This document shows positions 59,601-64,000 of a stretch of 64,000 nt of DNA, piece by piece (within the stretch, counting starts at the first letter, position 1; each line of letters begins with the position of its first letter). The DNA is from Ceratodon purpureus (taxonomy: Eukaryota > Streptophyta > Bryopsida > Pseudoditrichales > Ditrichaceae). A program made the position numbers and the translations under genes. Location: positions 6,646,469-6,710,468 of the forward strand of contig CM026431.1 in the NCBI GenBank assembly GCA_014871385.1, given 5' to 3'. The notes beneath the pieces are model-generated. The model had not been told where the DNA came from. It searched no databases and was given only the letters and a program-made list of their open reading frames with translations.

Positions 59601-62600
59601 CTTGGATATCTGGTTGTCATAGATCTCTTTTGTCAATGCTACGCAAGTTGTCGATATTTGGAATTTTAATATATAAGTGTGGTCGAGGGTTGATAAAGAA
59701 TGTAGGGGTTGTTTATTCTGGATACACTGGGGGCTTTAATATTTAATGAAGACAAGGTGAGAATAATTAAAATGGGATCCCAATTGCTTGGTGGTATGCT
59801 GTATGTTGGCAGGATTAAAGTAGAGTTTTCCGTTCTTACATCTGCTGTGCAATCGGTACTGTTCTTCTTTGATTACTATCTGTTAAGGGCTAACTATACA
59901 GTACGGTACGGAGTTGTGAGATCTAGTGCAGTTACCTTAATCTGACATGTCTAATATTTTAGTCACTCCCTGTCTTGAAATTATACTTAAGTGATATTTC
60001 GACATGTGGATCTTTCCCTTACAAGTCTTCATCGGTATTAGAAGTCGGTAAGAGGATGTCATTTCCATGGTTCCTGTTATACCGGGCTTATATATTCATC
60101 ATTGCCATTCTTGGCAGTTCAACCAAGGAAAAAGTATAATGCAGCGTTATGTTGCATCTCGACCGATGTTCATGGATGTGGAGGTTATGAACAATGATGC
60201 TTCCATTCTGCAAGGATCCGGTTCCGGGCGGCTTCCTGATACGATAACTGGGCTGTCTGTGCTTTACAAGGATATTACTGGTATGTGCACAAACTAAATG
60301 AATGTCCTGTTTGCTTCCAGATATTAACCACATGTCGGAGCTTCTGGTATCGTTGTTATTTATTAGTGTTCTCCTCAATCCAAATTAAGTCTTCAAAGAT
60401 GATGCTAAGTAACTTTTCGACTTGTAGAAACCTTGCGAGAGGAGACTACAGTGGTAACCGCCGTGTTCCCATCACCTCAATTAGTGATGGCCAATATGGT
60501 TCAGGTATCTGCTATTGGTTAAATTGATGAGTACCGCCACTCTTATTGCTTTGGTTTCTGTTTTGGGTTGTGGAATTTAATTTCAATGAAGTTACCTTAC
60601 TGCCGACTTTGTCTCTCCGCGCTAATACAACGAGTGCAATGCAGCGAGTGCTTGAACAACGCGTGGCTGCAGCACTGGATAAACTTCTTCCGGTTCCAGT
60701 TTTGAAGAATCCAATTCCAATGGACGAAGGTGGCTATCAGAAGGTGGATACATCTCTGAAGCCTGTTGTTAAAAGTTGGCATGCGAATTTTAGAACTTTT
60801 TGCAATATGCATGCTTACTACGTGGATTTGAATTTTATATGTTGTCCATGTGGAGATGTAATTTATATCATAAGTCCGAGTCGCGTTAATTGGATATAAG
60901 GTCCTGCTGACACGATCTATGTGTACCTTGTCAGTACTTGCGCTTACTTGCTGGAGCCTATGAAAAGACCCAAGAATTGGTCAAAGAACTCTGCATATTG
61001 GGATGCGGGGAGCTGGATTACGAAGGTACACATGTCTATTATGTTTGTAAGGCTAAACATGTTAAATTGTAATCTGGGCAAGCGTTGTTTACCCATTCAT
61101 TTTGCGTCTTTTCGTTTTTTATTATTTCTGAACTTTGAATATAGATGTTATTGGAAATCAGCTCATTTATGTCTGGCAGCTTTGTGTGGGCCATCGTACT
61201 AGGCTATTGTTCATTGTTAGTTGTGGAGTATCAGGCCCAGTTTGTCTTGGGTTTTGTTATTCGTTGTGTTTGATGTTGTTAATTTAGTGCATTCTGACTT
61301 TCTATTGTCTTTATGTCTTAGGTGACTGAAATTTCAAACCTATCTGGTTTCAAAACATATAATTTCGATGGATGTTGTGAAAGCAGAAGCCTTTTAGGCA
61401 CTAATCTGGGTGTCTCAACAGAAAATCTGTGAACAACTTTTTCTTAGAGTGCAGAGCTGACGATTGAGTGACCTGTACAGGCCGAACTGAGACCCTTTTC
61501 CTTTCCCATTTGGACGAATATCGAGAGCTTGAAGTTGCATCGCTGTCTCAGCTTTTCCAGTGCAAGGTACAATGATTTTTGCTGGAAACACGGATTGTAA
61601 GCTACTGATTTAAGTAGCTTTCTTACGCAGAAAACTTGTTCTTGTGGTTTTGTAGGGTTACATGATATTTAAAATTGTTCTATTAAGGAGCAAGTAGGTT
61701 TCATTGTTTATTTTATAGAACTGCACATGATACTACAGTTGTGAACTCGATTACTTTCCTCAACACTCCTATTGTCATGGTCAGGTGATGGAGTTGAGCA
61801 AGGAACAAGCAACGAAGCATGAAAGTGCTGTGGATGATTTCAGGAGTTGGAATGAGGAATCTGTAGCTCGCTGTGTGCTTTTTACTCCGCAGGTTCTTGG
61901 TTACTCTTTCACTTCAGTTTGTGTGAGGACGGGTCCTAGTTATCTTAGTGAGGTTGGGATGTCGTTACGACAATTGTATGTACAAGTTATTTACAATTGT
62001 CATGGTTCAGTCTATGAGTTTGCTTTGGAAAAGTGAACTTAGACTGAGTCACGACGTGTTTGATTTTACTGAGCAGTCTTCATAGTGTCCGAGCTTTCTG
62101 ACATTGTTGTGCTTTCGATTCCTATTTCCTATTCCACCTGATTGATAAGAACCTCGAAGATTTTATACTTCTTCTAAATAAGTGTGTAGGCAATGTAATG
62201 AAGTAGTCATTGCCAAGTAAGTGTTACATTTTAAAAACTGTACTTTGCCCTCTTAATTACTTGGAGCAGGTTCTTGTCGATAATCCCAATCCACACGTCA
62301 ATTTTCGTACTGTGGTCAGATTTGAACAACTATATCAAGAGGTTCCTTCTAAGTTGTGGAAGCAAAGCCCTTGGTAGCAGCTGAATGCAAGATTAAAGTG
62401 TCGTTTGACTCTCTCACAATAAATCCGGGATTTCTGACTTTCCGGGAATATGTTGGGGGTTGCAGACTGATAATTTGGCAATGAATGTTCGAGAAGTTTT
62501 TTTGTGCTTACTTGATCAGGTAAAAGTCATTTTGTTTAGGATCTATGTGGTTCAACATATGGACGTTTATTTACTGTACGCTTGCTCGTGCTCCGGTGCT

Positions 62601-64000
62601 CAGAGGAGTACATGGGAGCACATTTGAAAACAAGTATATTAGAAAGATGTAGGAAAGCTCATTCTGTGAATGACATGTGTTTAGTTTGTGCTTAATCTTG
62701 ATAACATCGATCCACGACTTTGTTTCAGCTTAGAGGATAAACTAATTATCCAATCACGTTCATTTATTAACACCCTGCGAGTGATTATGTGCTTTTTATG
62801 TGCTTCATCTTCAGATAATTTATTTTCATTGGTGGACTAGTTAGTGAGATGAGAGAGTGCTCTGACGTTTCACCTTTTTCTGTTAGAAGTTGGGGCACTT
62901 TGATATTTATTTTTAGCTAATTTTTTTGAACTGAGAGCTGAAAACCTAGGTGGATTTTGCTCTGTCGCAGGTCAGCCAGTACACCACTGAAGAATTAGAG
63001 AGAGCAATGGACGCCTTGAATGAAGCTGCCCAGAGGCGAAATCTTTACTCCATTGGCTCTACAGTGAGCCGCCGTGTAGCTGCTGCTGCTGCCACTGCGG
63101 TTCGTTATCAAAACATTGTTATCTACGTTATTAATGTAGACAGTTGAGTTGGTGTTTATCTCAGCCTACTAGTACCTATGCCAGTGTCATTGGAAAGAGC
63201 GTCTAATATTCAATCTGCATGTTAAGTGCCCGATGTACGTGTGGTTTATGGTAAGCTTATTGTTTTTAGTAGTCTCTTGTTGCCTGTAGGTGTCATTATA
63301 ACCTGGCTAAGCGATTACTTAGTTGTTAGAGTTTGATCTTTGATTGCTTTGAAAATTGTGTTCAGGCAGAGGCAGCCGCAGCTGCTGGAGAACGTGCGGT
63401 TCGTGGATTTATGGACGCTGTCTACCGAGCCACGTCAAATGTTGCTAAAGTTCAGCAGGTATGTCCTTATCACTGACGCATAAAAAATAGAATATACAGA
63501 TGCATTTCTAAGGCTCCTATGTTATGCATGTACTTATTTATAAATGTTGACCATTGCATACATGGTGTTTTTTTGCAGTATCTGGCGAACAACATCTCGC
63601 GATTTTTACTTCCTTTAGATGGAGCTTATGCGGCATGCTGTGAACAGATGGCAACGGCTATGGCTAATTCTGAACGTGCTGCATTGAAAGGTCTTCAAAT
63701 GTGTATCGACACAATTATGGCAGAGGTCTCTTTGCACGTCTCCAGTATAGCTTTCATTTACTCTTAGTGAAATCCTTTATTCTGAGGTGTATGAGGTTGC
63801 CGCGCCAGTTACAAGTATTTGAAGATGTCTTAACCTCATTTTGTTAGTAATACCGCAATGGCTTGGCAGGTAGAACGCATTCTGTCTGCAGAACAGAGAG
63901 CGACAGATTTCAAACCAGGAGAGCATGGACATTCTTTAGATCATCAACCCACCAGTGCATGTATCAAGTGGGTAGCTTTTCCTTCCGCTGTGTGGAATTC
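56700..64000 (+). CDS. SEC10: Exocyst complex subunit SEC10 (3' end beyond window)
   Basis: SEC10 is one of eight exocyst subunits, which tether secretory vesicles to the plasma membrane. Nineteen exons join in frame: 56700-56810, 56928-57149, 57464-57538, 57828-57929, 58301-58351, 58655-58760, 59134-59238, 59490-59581, 60118-60280, 60428-60504, 60645-60743, 60935-61025, 61481-61566, 61785-61892, 62466-62519, 62971-63099, 63366-63458, 63579-63725, 63870-63967. They give about 669 residues of a protein usually near 830. Family landmarks: LYKDITETLREETTVVTAVF, QYVLEQRV-type RVLEQRVAAALDKLL, YLRLLAGAYEKTQELVKEL, WNEESVARCVLFTPQ, GSTVSRRVAAAAATAAEAAA, NNISRFLLPLDGAYAACCEQ and TSACIK. The last donor shown (AA before GTGGGT) fits the family's phase. 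Exon ends are by eye; small ones could shift. Confidence 0.9.

Noticed and set aside
62277-62378. Open stretch after a good acceptor in SEC10 intron 14
   Set aside because: It reaches a stop and does not match the family; the exon at 62466-62519 (DNLAMNVREVFLCLLDQ) does.
1-64000. tRNA, rRNA or CRISPR arrays
   Set aside because: I looked for TTCGA-loop and cloverleaf-like patterns and for regularly spaced identical repeats with unique spacers and found none; the tandem arrays present have no unique spacers.

Overview
This window is nuclear DNA of a land plant, most likely a moss (inference). The genes have short GT-AG introns and sit between long AT-rich stretches. The protein set is plant-like: a KDEL receptor, a LEA protein fused to a TMEM205-like domain, a CYP94-like P450, a Golgi PMT methyltransferase, an ankyrin protein with a PGG-type membrane end, and exocyst SEC10. 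Species cannot be fixed from the sequence alone.

Layout. 1-106: possible last exon of an unrecognised gene. 4461-6642 (+): ERD2, six exons. 9.34-9.82 kb: an ~85 bp minisatellite upstream of a four-exon LEA/DUF4149 gene at 10160-13878 (+). 13.9-24.2 kb: repeat-rich DNA holding a decayed copy of the 51.9 kb ankyrin gene, several terminal-inverted-repeat elements with TTAA ends, a 160 bp duplication with a perfect hairpin, and coding-like minus-strand fragments. 24247-26389 (+): SAM-like domains fused to a PRXL2-type thioredoxin-fold protein. 27582-28505 (-): sulfotransferase. 31397-33004 (+): CYP94-like P450, followed by a 23 bp minisatellite. 36501-39395 (+): PMT methyltransferase, seven exons. 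40515-41987 (+): protein kinase with an altered DFG motif. 42-51 kb: very AT-rich with no gene found, carrying another TTAA-ended element, a (TA)n tract and a mariner-like MITE. 51852-53855 (+): ankyrin/membrane protein. 54573-55136 (-): a strongly divergent histone H3 variant. 56700 to the window end (+): SEC10, 19 exons seen, 3' end missing.

The genes do not form a pathway or operon. Three share the secretory system: ERD2 retrieves ER residents, the PMT protein works in the Golgi on wall polysaccharide, and SEC10 tethers vesicles at the plasma membrane. LEA/DUF4149, PRXL2, P450 and sulfotransferase fit stress and metabolite biology. The most unusual item is the histone H3-like gene: its fold is recognisable and its loop 1 has H3 length, but K9, K18 and K23 are arginine, K14 is lost, and two insertions of about 24 residues are present. 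Exon boundaries were placed by hand from splice signals, reading-frame continuity and family resemblance; no alignment or expression data were available.
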